Below are positions 43,690-54,122 of a stretch of 64,000 nucleotides of DNA, in pieces; the stretch's first letter is position 1; the number at the start of each line of letters is the position of its first letter. Both the position numbers and the translations under genes were made by a program. Source of the stretch: Halictus rubicundus (taxonomy: Eukaryota > Arthropoda > Insecta > Hymenoptera > Halictidae); assembly GCF_050948215.1 (NCBI RefSeq), contig NC_135153.1, positions 4,802,058-4,866,057 on the forward strand. The letters run 5' to 3'. Below the pieces are notes generated by a model that was not told where the DNA came from, made no database searches, and saw only the letters and a list, made by a program, of their open reading frames with translations.

Positions 43690-44095
43690 ACAATTACTGT
43701 GCCTATATTAATTATTAGACTGCGAATCTTTATGCACAATAAAATTTTTCTACATCAGTTGCAAGAGACAGGAGCAAAGTAGAAATTTATTTCTTCTCTT
43801 AATCATCTTATAAAATTGGAAATAACTTATGGATTTTCTTAAATTCTTTTAATCTTTTTATTCGTCCAAATAGCACCCACTCTATTTGATCATAAATGCA
43901 TAAAATCCGCAGTCTATTAATTATACTTATTTTTGAAGCGTAATGAACATTAAAAAAAATATATATAACATATACATTAACTGGTTTTAATGAAAAAAAT
44001 TCAATATCTCTTTTTTACTATTCATTATGCTTTGATAATAAATATAATTAATATAGGTACAGTAATTGGTATGCCGATAGTAATTGGATTCCTTA
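43690..44095. mobile_element. Group C hairpin MITE, copy 3, interrupted
   Basis: CAATTACTGTGCCTATATTA on the left and its inverted copy TAATATAGGTACAGTAATTG on the right define the stem. The right end ATTCCTTAACC is followed by TA. The outer ~20 bp of the left end are missing. A hAT MITE (43716-43916) splits the left arm. Confidence 0.82.
43716..43916. mobile_element. hAT MITE with perfect 8-bp duplication
   Basis: Ends TAGACTGCGAATCTTTATGC and GCATAAAATCCGCAGTCTA are inverted. TTAATTAT lies on both sides (43708-43715 and 43917-43924). Group C copies without the insert read TATTAATTATACTTATTT here, so the empty site is known. 201 bp. Confidence 0.95.
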
Positions 44096-44099
44096 ACCT

Positions 44100-44940
44100 A
44101 GTCTATTTATCATGTATTGTTGAATTACAACAAACTGTAGTGAAATAGAAATTTATTTTATTTCTTAGTATGTCCAATAGGTTGAAAATAATGCAACAGT
44201 ATTTTTAAATTCTTCTAATGTTTTTACTGTTATAAATGGCACATACTCATTTTTGTCCGCTGTCTAGTGATGACATCAGTATAATCTATATCATAATCGG
44301 AAGGTGTTCAATCGAAGTTTGTATATAGAATACCTGATTATCCTAATATGCCCATTAATTTATAAATAGTGTAGATTGTATACATCCATCAAGTATTTCA
44401 TAAAAGATCTCTTTGATTGAAGCAAATTACTTTTACGATCTCACATAAAAATATAGGAACACACACGCACAGAATAAAAGAATACCTTATTAAACAACTA
44501 CAAAATTAACTTTATGTGAAATAATATTTTAATAACGGGCAGAGATTAATGTTAATTTTTGTAGATTACGATCTAGCATTTCCTGATCTAACATGTTTTC
44601 CTATTTAGGCGACTAAACGAAATCTTTTTCTTTTAAAAACTAGTTTCAGACCCCAGAAAGTTTAATCCTAGTGTTAGATCGATCGTACCAGTAAACCCGA
44701 TAACGTTCTGCAGTTGTGGCGTACGAAAACATTCAAAGGATTTTAAAATACAAGATTATCTAGAATTCCATACAGTTCCATTTCATGTTCGATTACCTAG
44801 AAGCTTTGACGGAGAAAAAGACATTCGATTCGATTACAATAAAAAGGTTTGCATAAACATCCACAGCCTACCAATCAGTGACACCGAGATACGCTAGAGC
44901 TCCGTTTATATCAACCGATTGGTAGACACGACAATTTATA
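44100..44940. other. AT-rich DNA
   Basis: 44140-44270 repeats interior words of the neighbouring hAT MITE (GTAGAAATTTATTT, TTAAATTCTTCTAATGTTTT, TAAATGGCAC), so it may be a diverged copy without visible ends. Otherwise nothing recognised. Confidence 0.35.
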
Positions 44941-44948
44941 TGTATGTA

Positions 44949-45577
44949 CACGTATTCACGAAAGTATTCGAACGCCCTTTAAAACAGTATAATTTTTTTT
45001 AAATTGGACCAAACGACCTGACTTTTTTTTTAGCAATTAGAAGAATTGGTTTACCGAATGAATGAAAGATTTTGAAAAATTTTTTATTTGAGCCTGCAAT
45101 GAAAATTTAAAATATGCCTTTTGTAGATCTATGTTAGTTATGCACATACTGAAAATTTTATCAGGATTGGTTGACGCAGGTAAAAATGGCACGCATCGAA
45201 AAATGTTAGAATCTGTGGACATTAAGCAGAAACTGACCGAAAGTCATAAAAAACTACGATTTTCACCACTGTTAAGTATTTGTAGGTCGCGTGTATATTA
45301 ATCGATTTCGATACAATTTTCAGCATGTGTATAACTGACATAAATCTACAAAACGCATATCTTAAATTTTCATTACAGACTCAAATAAAAAAGTTGTAAA
45401 AAGTGCCATTTTTATTTTCTCATGTAATTCTTACCAATTGCAATTCTTCAAAATCTTTTTTGCGTATCATTTGGAAAATCAATTCTTCTAATTGCTCAAA
45501 GAAGTCGGGTCGTCTGATCCAATTTAAAAAAAGTTATACTGTTTTAAACGGCCTTCGAATACTTTCGTGAGCCTGTG
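44949..45577. mobile_element. Group E fold-back, complete reference copy
   Basis: Inverted ends share CACGAAAGTATTCGAA and then AAAACAGTATAACTTTTTTT almost base for base for about 100 bp. TA lies on both sides (44947-44948 and 45578-45579). 629 bp. The interior is symmetrical too: AAATTTAAAATATG is answered by CATATCTTAAATTTTC. A Tc1/mariner-type origin is inferred from the TA target; no coding remains. Confidence 0.88.
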
Positions 45578-45579
45578 TA

Positions 45580-46785
45580 TGTATAATCGAGTGGTTCATA
45601 AAATGGAGTCTCACCGACTTTCCCCAGTATCAATTTAGTTCTGATAATAGGAGCTAAAGAGAAATGTGCACATTCTAGGTAAAATATAGTACACATAATT
45701 TACAAAAAACAATAATAACAATATTTATCATAGCACTAATGGTAAACATAACAATATCGTAATATAACCATTTGAAATTTCCCACCCCATTATTTCCCAA
45801 ACTATAGCTTGTTTAAACAAATGTTTCTAGTGGGGCATCTTATAGTAATCACAAATCATCTCTAGGCGAACGTACTTTCAAGATTTCAAGTTAATATTTG
45901 TTTCTTTTTAAACGGCACTGTATGTTTTTGTTTACATAGACGTGTAGCCTATTCCGAGAAGAACTTATTAACCTATAATACTTTGCTCTTTCAAGGTAAT
46001 CCAAGGTCGTTCAGTTCAAAACTCATGTGTTTTAACATCCAGAAATTATTCCTTATTATAGCTATTCCTCCATTCGACGCTGACATTTGTTTCGTCGAGT
46101 TTGAAAACGGGGAGTCTATCCCGAGCACGATACGAACGTTTCGGAAGAATCAGTATCATTACTGTTGGAATTCAACGATACTATAACGTCTCAGGTATAA
46201 GGGTTTAGTATTAAGGGGCGGATTTTCCCAAGGACAGAAAGACTCAGGCGCGGGCACGAAGTCAGGACCGTCGCCAGTCCGTTAAAAGCAGCTAGCCTGG
46301 AGCACATAGCAACATTGTACATTCTCACATAAAGTCGTCTGTCATCTTACAGATTCACTATTCTTATTTGCTCATTAAATACAAGATACGAGAACACACT
46401 GTGCCGTTTAATAAAACAGCATACGCTTATAAAGTCATTTCCAACAATTATTAGCCCTTTGCACTCGAGTGATGACTCTGAAGCGCCACTAAAAATTGTT
46501 GTGGCATTATTTTAAAGAAATTACAGGAAGTATTACATAATATTTGTTACATTACAAAATTTGTATTTAATAGATTAGTAGACATTTAAATATTATATGT
46601 GGAAATCTGATCTAATCCACCTGAATTGCAACAAATTGGGGTGAAACAGAACATTATTTTCTTTCTTTCAAGTTATACTACTTGAATGGGTGCGTCCGAC
46701 GATGGCATAGAATTTTCATCGAATATTTTCCACGAGATTTCAAGATCTGTATATTTTTTAACCCTGTATATGTAACTAAACTTTC
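45580..46785. other. Mostly unassigned DNA
   Basis: At 46455, CCCTTTGCACTCGAGTGATG is the left end of the CCCTT(A/T)GCACTCGA TTAA element (compare 51868), preceded by TTAG instead of TTAA. Its right end is not recognisable. No gene. Confidence 0.4.
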
Positions 46786-46789
46786 TTAA

Positions 46790-47305
46790 CCAGTTAACTT
46801 GGTTTGGCGTATATACTCGTCACGAAGAAATGGAAATATTTGTGTTATGATGAATATACTCGTCATGCGTAAAAAGTACTTACAATTTGCTGTTTGCATT
46901 GCAATTTTAGTGACAACTAAAATGTATTGATAAACTTCAAGATGTTTGGAATATTTGGAGGCCAAGACGAAATAAAAAGAACAAATAAAAATATATAAAT
47001 AATTATTGTGAAAAAACTGTGTATAGTATGGATTTTTTGTTGTAAATATATTGTTTTCTTTTCATTGTCATCACTGCCGTTACGGCTTCATATACAGGGT
47101 GTTCCAAAGAGGTTGTACTTGCTTGAAAGGTGTGATTTCTAAGGTCATTTGAAGTAACTTTTTCCTTTGCGAAAATGTTCACAACTTAATTCCATATTAT
47201 AACAGCCACGCATACTCTGTGTTTGACGAGTATACTCGTCATCGCTTAATTTTTGCGACGTGATTTAGGTACACATTTTTCAAAGAGGTCGCAACAGCTA
47301 ACTGG
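46790..47305. mobile_element. TTAA-flanked element, CCAGTTA ends
   Basis: TTAA at 46786-46789 and 47306-47309. Ends CCAGTTAACTTGG and CAACAGCTAACTGG are inverted at the outermost CCAGTTA. Near-perfect GACGAGTATACTCGTC lies at 47224-47239, and a related ATATACTCGTCA lies near the left end. It includes a group B half-element from 47095. It is the empty-site partner of 30298-31052. Confidence 0.8.
47095..47185 (+). mobile_element. Group B end, partial
   Basis: CAGGGTGTTCCAAAGAGGTT, then AAGGTCATTTGAAGTAACTT and CCTTTGCGAAAATGTTC, as at 30474. Confidence 0.75.
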
Positions 47306-47479
47306 TTAAACATGACGGTTAGAACATTTGCGATATCATACGGTCATACCGAATGCTTAATAAATTCAATACTAAATACAACTTTTACGTTTCTGTTGTT
47401 CTGTTGCCTTATACGGTAAAGCATTTTTGTTGCTAGATGAAATAAAAAACGTTCAATCATATCCCACGCGTTTCCAATA

Positions 47480-47657
47480 CAGTGTTTACTCTATATATGT
47501 CCCAAATGCCTAGCCGATAAAACTTCCAGAACCTGGTATACACCGCGAGGGGCCATGAACGTTTTCTACGTTCGGCGTGGATCAAAGAATAGTATCTCCT
47601 GGTCGATATATGTCACTGGCTAGACCCGCGTTTCGGACATATATAGAGTAACCACTG
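47480..47657. mobile_element. Group A MITE, TTTACT subtype, complete
   Basis: Ends CAGTGTTTACTCTATATATG and CATATATAGAGTAACCACTG are inverted; TA lies on both sides. 178 bp; interior as in 41179-41388 with a deletion. Confidence 0.9.
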
Positions 47658-47699
47658 TAGACATCGTTATCCCCACGCATTATAGTTGAGTTATCTATG

Positions 47700-48499
47700 G
47701 TTAAAAACATATCTTTTCGTTGTCCAAGAAATCAGGCGTTTCGTCCCGTTGCCTAAATTCTGCTCCACTAATAATAAAAAAACTACAATTCTCCTCAATA
47801 AATTTCTCCTCGAGAAAGCTCGGCAAGCTCGTCCGTGCAAATGAAGCGCAGAGAAACAGATAAATCACGAGGATCTCCAATTCAATAACCGTCGAATCCT
47901 CGACTTCCGATCCTACGAAATCGAACAGAGAAAGGGTGGCTCGCGCGGTGCACGGATCCGAGCGGAAATCTCGGCGCATCGGACGCGGCCCTGTTCGTCA
48001 TCGATCTAAAAAAATAAAAGCCACGGCCGACGTGTCAGAAACATTAACACCATCCGTGCATACGTCGCGCTTTCCCCTCGTTCTAATCACTCGATGCGTG
48101 ATGCACACGGAGAGAGCCCGCGGTGGTCCGCGGGTTCCATTATCTCCGTGTTTTTCTCATCGCTGGTAAGTGTGCTCCCTCCCGCCCCGCTCATAATCTC
48201 GATCCTCGGGAGATCCGTTCTTGGGTGTCAGGGGTTGCATCTCGCGGTGCAACGGGGCCGGAAGAAGAAGTGATTTTCGGGGGAAAAAAAAGAACCCGCG
48301 CCGCAGCTCCGAGCGAGAGAGCGGTCTCGCCTCGCGCGGATTCATCCCGCGCGGAGCGGAGCGGCGGCGTGTCTGGGCGGTTGGTTACCGCGTGTACGCA
48401 TGTGAATGACAAGGGGAAGGGTGTGCGAATCGCGGGGGTGGTGGCGGGATGGTTGCCGAGGGTGTGTGTGTGTGTGTGTTCCCGTCGAACGAACGAGAG

Positions 48500-48545
<46 letters not shown>

Positions 48546-49540
48546 AGAGGGGAAACCGGGAACGGCGGACGCGCGGATCCGCTTGTAGAATAACGCTGGA
48601 TGGAAAAGGAGGCCGAACGAATGATAGATGAAGGGCGCGGAGAGGGGGAGAGAGAGGAGATGGGGAGAGGAAAAACAAAGATAGAAACTGAAACAGAGAG
48701 GGTGCGGAACGCGGGACGAAGAGGGGAAACGTCCCGTGTCGGTGGGACGAAGACGCGCGCGCGGTAGGCAGTAGTCGCGTTACTTCCGGTCGAGCGGGCG
48801 CTGTGCCTGGCAGCTGTGGAGTTTGCAGGACGGGGGTTGTTGTTGCACATCCATGCGCCCCCTTTTGCGTATCCATCCAGCCACCCCCCTGTCCAACTTT
48901 CCGCCCCCGCGCAGCCCTGCCGCACGTCGGCTTCCTCCCCTTCTCGCCGCCTCTTCACCCGGACCCTCTCCTCTCCCCACCCTTTTATCGTTCCGTATCG
49001 TCACATTGATTCATTCTCTAATTCGATTAGTTTAAATGGCATTAAAACAATCCTGTTGCGAGCGCGGCCAGCCCGCGATCCGATCCGCTCCCGTTTCCGC
49101 AGCTGCTCGCTCTCTTGCCGAGCCGCGCCAAGCCGCGCGCCGGCTCTCTCGCCGCGGCGAGATTCTGGTTTCTGGGTTTTCGCGGTTCCGCCGAATGGAT
49201 TTTCCTCGGGTCTGGGTCAGGTGGACGATGCACGCTTGCCAGCGCGCCGATATCTCCCTTTCGTTGCTAACCGCTTCCCGGATTATCGTGCGAGTTCGCG
49301 ACTCCGATCGCGCCCGCGTTCGTGGTCAACGCTCGAAATGGAGTAGAATCGTTCACGCTTGTTTTCGGCCGCGTAATTTCCCTTTGTGTTAAACCCCCCG
49401 GGGAGGGGGTTGCAGAAGTAGACTGTTATCTTTCGTTTTTAACACGGCGATCGACGTGTCACCTGTATCGCGATGCCGGGATTATGTCTCCAGGCTCGGA
49501 AATTCATCTCTACGATGATAGAGTCCGCTAAATTCACTTA
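47700..49540. other. Large CpG-rich island, no recognised gene
   Basis: The most GC-rich part of the window. Frames of 255 (48191-48958, minus), 176 (48816-49346, plus) and 163 codons overlap. Their content is Ser/Leu/Thr or Arg/Glu repeats from GA and GT runs. A good 5' splice consensus (CTG|GTAAGTG) lies at 48165/48166. I regard it as promoter or 5' exon DNA of an unseen gene at most. Confidence 0.35.
48463..48542. repeat. (GT)n and (GA)n microsatellites
   Basis: GT run at 48463-48479 and a longer GA run at 48503-48542. Confidence 0.95.
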
Positions 49541-49544
49541 TATA

Positions 49545-49963
49545 CCGGGTGAACCACGAATCGTCACCAGTAGAGATTACTCTGTTATTGGCAGTCCGAT
49601 CGAAAATGTTTTTATCAGATATAGCATGGTTTCTAGAGAGCTTTTCCCATGATTTTTCAATGTCACCTTCAATTTTTTGCAAGTACACCTATAATTTTTT
49701 ACGCCTATCTGTTAGAGGATTTCAAGACGAATTCGGTAAGTATAATAATAGGTAACTTTTACTTTAATTTGAGCGATGTTCCAAATGGTGTCCGTCAGCT
49801 GCAATGACGAATGCAGGCGAATAAAAAAGTGTTTAGTACTTTTTATGACCTCCGCGCTGATAGCTGCGCATGCATCTACAATTCTCTGTCGCATATCTTC
49901 CGGCGTTGGAGGACTGCTGATGACAGAGTAATCTCTACTGGTCATGATTCGTGGTTCACTTTG
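49545..49963 (-). mobile_element. CAGGGTG-related element keeping a transposase tail
   Basis: Ends CCGGGTGAACCACGAATCG and CGTGGTTCACTTTG are inverted. CAGTAGAGATTACTCTGT is shared further in. TA lies on both sides (49543-49544 and 49964-49965). Of the 419 bp, about 165 bp on the minus strand encode the degraded end of a transposase. The coding part is fused directly to the inverted end, so the middle was deleted. Confidence 0.82.
49764..49930 (-). pseudogene. DDE transposase C-terminus (DUF4817-associated type), frameshifted
   Basis: On the minus strand, PPTPEDMRQRIVDACAAISA is followed by EVI. After a frame change comes FVIAADGHHLEHRSN then TAA (stop at 49764-49766). TPEDMxxRIxxACAxI and CIAADGxHFEH are the last conserved blocks of the same transposase type as 34192-34290. 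One shift separates the blocks and the N-terminal domains are absent, so it cannot be functional. Confidence 0.75.
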
Positions 49964-49969
49964 TAGAGC

Positions 49970-50250
49970 GACCGGAATTAATATTCGGACACCCATTACG
50001 ATACAATGTCTTCGTTAAAATTGAGCTAAACGATTCTTTTTTGGAGTTAGAAGGACATTTTAACTAGATGACGCGTAAAAGATTTTGAGAAATTTCCTAT
50101 TCGTCGGAATCGTTCAGAACATAATAATAGTCGTTCTGTACAATTTTTCGTCTGAGCCTATGTTGAAAATTGAAAACATCCGAAAAGACAGATTTGTGTC
50201 AGTTATTTTGAAAATGTCATCGAACTCGATTAAAGGCGATATTATGTAGT
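49970..50250. mobile_element. Group E-type half element
   Basis: Starts near AATTAATATTCGGACACC and continues through TGAGCTAAACGATTCTTTTT, AAAGATTTTGAGAAATTTCC and TGTTGAAAATTGAAAACATC, the order of group E left halves. The inverted right half is missing. Confidence 0.5.
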
Positions 50251-50258
50251 TACAAATA

Positions 50259-50707
50259 GGGTAAGTGTCCCAATTACTGTGGAGGTATCAATTACTGTGC
50301 CTGTATTAATTATACTAATGTTTAAAGCACAATGAATATCAAATAAGAGATATAAAATTTTTTTCATTAAAATCAGTTAATATATCTCTTTTGTAACATA
50401 TTGTTGATCGGTCACGAGTTAACTCGTGTTTTCATGTCCAAACGTTGTTGGGACAATATGATACCAAAAAAAAGGATATAAAAAGTTATATAAAAGATAT
50501 GTCCAAAGTTTCATTTCAATGCATTATGTACAAATAAAGTTTATTGAAGTTGATTTAGATTGTTTTACTTCCACATTCAATTACGAAATAATAGCTGGTG
50601 ACATGAGATAGCTCCTGTGTAAAATTGCCGGTCAACAATGAGTTAATATTCATTATGCTTTAAAAATCAGTATAATTGATATAGACACAAGGTTGGGTCC
50701 CTTACCC
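50259..50707. mobile_element. Group C hairpin MITE, copy 4, interrupted
   Basis: Ends GGGTAAGTGTCCCAATTAC and TTGGGTCCCTTACCC are inverted, with TA on both sides. The second arm is split by a TTAA element (50397-50642); without it the copy is about 199 bp. Confidence 0.87.
50397..50642. mobile_element. piggyBac-like TTAA MITE nested in group C copy
   Basis: Ends CATATTGTTGATCGG and CCGGTCAACAATGAG are inverted. TTAA (50643-50646) lies on the right and GTAA (50393-50396) on the left; uninterrupted copy 1 reads TTTTTTAATATTC at this point. ACGAGTTAACTCGT is a perfect palindrome just inside the left end. 246 bp. Confidence 0.85.
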
Positions 50708-50709
50708 TA

Positions 50710-51860
50710 GTGGCACTCAAACAATCTTTCCAACAATTCCGGCGAATTGTCGCAAGATACTAATCAGACAATTTTATAACGATGCAATGAATAAACTAGT
50801 TCTGCGATGTGATATACGCCGGAATAAACATTAACGGAATAATATTACATAGAAAAATAGTCCTTAGATTCTATGTATTAAAAACACTGACTACTTTATT
50901 CGTTTTCCCCCTCCACGAATCAGGTGGGGTTAAATGAACTCGAGCGGTTTCGGAATACATTCGGAATACAAAAAGATTTTATTTAGATTCTATTATAAAA
51001 TCGACAAGACACGATTATAAAACGCGATTTTATTCAAACGACGTAGACATTTGTAGATGGATAATGGTCGGGGTAGAACATGATTCAGTGTGCGACTTTA
51101 ATTCACCTGGTTCGCGGAGGGTTAATACGATTGCGACTTACTTTCCAACTCTCCCTCGTGCCTCGAAAATTGGCAGGAGAAGAAAGAAGGAAAAGAAAAA
51201 ATACGATCCATCTACGCGAGCCATGAAACGCACATATATCGTGGACCGCGTCAACGGCAATACGGAACGCAGCTCGGTATATCGCCATTCCGGGCAGGTC
51301 AAAGGCCATTAGGCCCGTGAGTTATGAGACAAGTTCTAATACTCTAATAATCTGGCTGTTGATCGGCTAGCCGGCCAGGCGAGTTGCACGCTGGCATTGG
51401 GAAGCGCTTAGAGCCGTGCTTAGGACGCGAGACTTTATTCTGGCCGATCAGCCGCACGCCTCCCTTCCCATTTCGTTGTCCCCCGATTCTTCTTCCCTTA
51501 CTTTGCCCGCTCGTGCAACATCCTCACCCCTTCCGCACCCTCTGCGTGCCGGCGATCCAGCCTCCGTGGATCCTGACTCCCTTTCTGGCTCCGTGGCGAG
51601 CCAAGTCAGTGTGAAATTCGGCAGCCCTTATTAAAGCTTACACCCCTGCGATGCCATCGCTCCTCCGCACTGACATCCGGGGCCACGAGACGCACCGCGC
51701 GGCACCGTCTCTCAAACAACGACCGAATCGCTCCTCCGTTCCGATCGAACACCGCCACCACCCCTCGCAGAAAACGTTTCGTCAAAATCGGGGTCGTTGA
51801 TGGAAAAAGGCCGCGCAGGCTCGTGTGCCATTTTCCTTAAGCCTAGATTGACTCCTAAAA
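50710..51860. other. Mixed DNA, no gene recognised
   Basis: 51060-51640 is GC-richer with frames of 68-82 codons on both strands, none family-like. Confidence 0.3.
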
Positions 51861-51867
51861 AAATTAA

Positions 51868-52107
51868 CCCTTAGCACTCGAATGCCGACTATAAGGCTAA
51901 AGCTAAAAATTGCTGTATCATTATTCAAAATATTTTTTACATTATTAAATTTGTTTGTATTTAATAAATTACTAAACACTTGATTATTGTACGTGTAAAT
52001 TGCACCATTTTCGTATGTATAACACGAAAAAAATGTATTGAAGAGAAATATTCTAGGTCTGAAGAAATGTTTCGTTTTAGAGTTAAAATAGCTTGGAGTG
52101 CAAAGGG
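51868..52107. mobile_element. piggyBac-like TTAA MITE (GCACTCGA type), 240 bp
   Basis: TTAA at 51864-51867 and 52108-52111. Ends CCCTTAGCACTCGAATG and TTGGAGTGCAAAGGG are inverted. The interior matches the reverse of 53877-54118 along its length. Confidence 0.9.
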
Positions 52108-52111
52108 TTAA

Positions 52112-52580
52112 CGGATCACGAATCCGAGAAATTAAATTTCAAATAATCACAACTCCGGCAAAAATTGTTGTATCGATATCGTTAAAAAATCGTTTGAAAG
52201 CTTGAAGTCGTTGCTTTTTAACACAGTTATAGCGTTATAAAGAAGACTTCGACAGTTATAAAAAATTTTGTTCAACTTCCAGACATCACATGGGCAGAGA
52301 TAAATTTTTTTTTGATAAATCGCGTTACCATCATTTGAAAGCGCCTGCTTTCCCGTGCAAAATATTCCCGTTGTCGAATATTGTGCGATTTTTGTTTGTT
52401 CGAGTTATGCAACATTAAAGCAAAAATGGTCTTTCCAACTTTAACTGGCTCTAGAAAGCGAAAAAATTATCGTAGAATCTTGTGCAAAAAAGCAATAGAA
52501 AGAGCATTTCTTTCTCTGGATGGCACTTCTTTTGCTTTTTCAATTTGATTAACATTTCGTATACCAGATCTTTCTGAATA
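52112..52580. other. AT-rich DNA
   Basis: Nothing recognised. Confidence 0.35.
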
Positions 52581-52587
52581 TACATTA

Positions 52588-52799
52588 CCGCTCAAAAGTA
52601 TCCGGACACTTGCGAAAAATATATTAGCATAGCATAAAAGTTATTTCAGTGCCTAAAATAGTGACTAAAATCGATTGTTATTAGTTTCTTATGAAATATC
52701 TAACGTTTTAAATGAAAAATTACGTATGTGGAACTTGCCAATACTACACTAAAATTAAGTACGAGATCCACCGCGGTGTGTCCGGATACTTTTGAGCGG
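52588..52799. mobile_element. Tc1-like MITE (CCGCTCAAAAGTATCC type), complete
   Basis: CCGCTCAAAAGTATCCGGAC and GTCCGGATACTTTTGAGCGG are perfect 20-bp inverted repeats, with TA on both sides. 212 bp, no coding. A truncated relative is at 34021. Confidence 0.92.
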
Positions 52800-52925
52800 T
52801 AGTGTATGCTTAAAATTTGCACAATTTCCATTTTTCATTGAACCGGCTATATCTCAGCGAGAAATGATCGCAATAATAAATTTTACGAAAAAGGTAAAGC
52901 AAAATGAGTAACTGGTTGAAAGGAT

Positions 52926-53470
52926 AACCTTTTTTAATATTATACCATACGACTAGGATCTTTTTGAGAAAAAGAATGATGAAAAAATTGCATTACAGAG
53001 AAAATATTAAAAGTTGTTTTTTATTTGGATCTATATTGAAAATTTTAGAAATACATATCGTAGATCTGTGTCAATTATACAAGTTCTGAAAATTTCATAA
53101 AAATCGGCTGATGCGGAAAAAAGAGATATTTTAAAGGTCGAAAATCGTGAAAAACAGCCATTTTTGCCATCTTTAAACGATTACAGTTTATTGCAACATT
53201 GACCAATGTTGATGAACTTTTAAAAAAATGCATAATGGACACAGATCTAGAAAACGAATTTTGTAAATTGTCAACACAATTTTTGTGAAATACAACATTC
53301 AGTATTTTCTCTGTAGTGCCGACCAATTGCAATTTTTCAAAAAATTTTTTCACGTCGTGTAGTAAACTAATTGTTCTAGCTTCCCAAAAAAATCCAAGTC
53401 GTATGGTCCAATATCAAAATAGTTATCGATTCTCTTTAAAAGTGTTCGAATATTATTGTGATGCACTGTG
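52926..53470. mobile_element. Group E fold-back, diverged
   Basis: TATTGAAAATTTTAGAAATA on the left side and the right-hand CCAATTGCAATTTTTCAAAA, AAACTAATTGTTCTAGC and AAGTGTTCGAATATT are group E words in group E order. The right end near TGTGATGCACTG is clear enough; the left end is eroded. Confidence 0.6.
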
Positions 53471-53714
53471 AGTATTTATACGTATCGTATCGTATCAGCA
53501 CAAACGCGTATCGGAAACTAAACAAAAAAGATATTATTAACGTATTATTGCACTGAAACAGAACCGTTTCGTGTCTGTGTGGACAGTATCAATCGGCGTT
53601 TAGGTGCAAGTGAAAGTTCTGTCGTCGTTTCTTGTTAGGTATGCGAACTTTCAAAGCTTGTAGCTAATAGATGGCGACACATGTTGGGACAAAACTTTCC
53701 TCAGTTATGAGGGT

Positions 53715-53870
53715 ACGCCCTGCGAGGAAACTATAAGACGTGCAAGAAAATGAATGAGAAGTGTATTCTCGTAAGAATTTTCTTCTTCCTTCATTGTTAA
53801 TGTTGTTATTATACCGTATAATAACACTCTATAGAGTTCTACGTTTTACTTAAAGCTACGGTTCCAAGAA
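53715..53870. mobile_element. Group D element relic
   Basis: GCGAGGAAACTATAAGACGT, AGAAGTGTATTCTCGTAAG, TTTTCTTCTTCCTTCATTG and TTAAAGCTACGGTTC match 22494-22640 in order. It is interrupted at 53873 by the TTAA element; AAGAAATGTAAATACGCTCT beyond 54122 looks like its continuation. Confidence 0.55.
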
Positions 53871-53876
53871 TATTAA

Positions 53877-54118
53877 CCTTTTGAACTCGAAGCTATTTTA
53901 ACTCCAAAACGAAACACTTCTTCTGACCTAGAATGTTTCCCTTCTATATATTTTTCTTTTCATGTTATACATACGAAAATGGTGGATTTTACTCGGACAG
54001 TACTGAAATGTTCAGTAATTTATTAAATACAAACAAATTGAATAATGTACAAAATATTTTGAATAATGACATAGCAATTGTTAATGACGCCTTACAGTCG
54101 CCATTCGAGTGCTAAAGG
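53877..54118. mobile_element. piggyBac-like TTAA MITE (GCACTCGA type), inverted copy
   Basis: TTAA at 53873-53876 and 54119-54122. Ends CCTTTTGAACTCGAAG and CATTCGAGTGCTAAAGG are inverted. It is the reverse-orientation sibling of 51868-52107 (242 against 240 bp). Confidence 0.9.
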
Positions 54119-54122
54119 TTAA

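Noticed and set aside
48191..49346. 255-, 176- and 163-codon open frames
   Set aside because: All run through GA/GT microsatellites with Ser/Leu or Arg/Glu repeats and overlap each other; nothing resembles a protein family.
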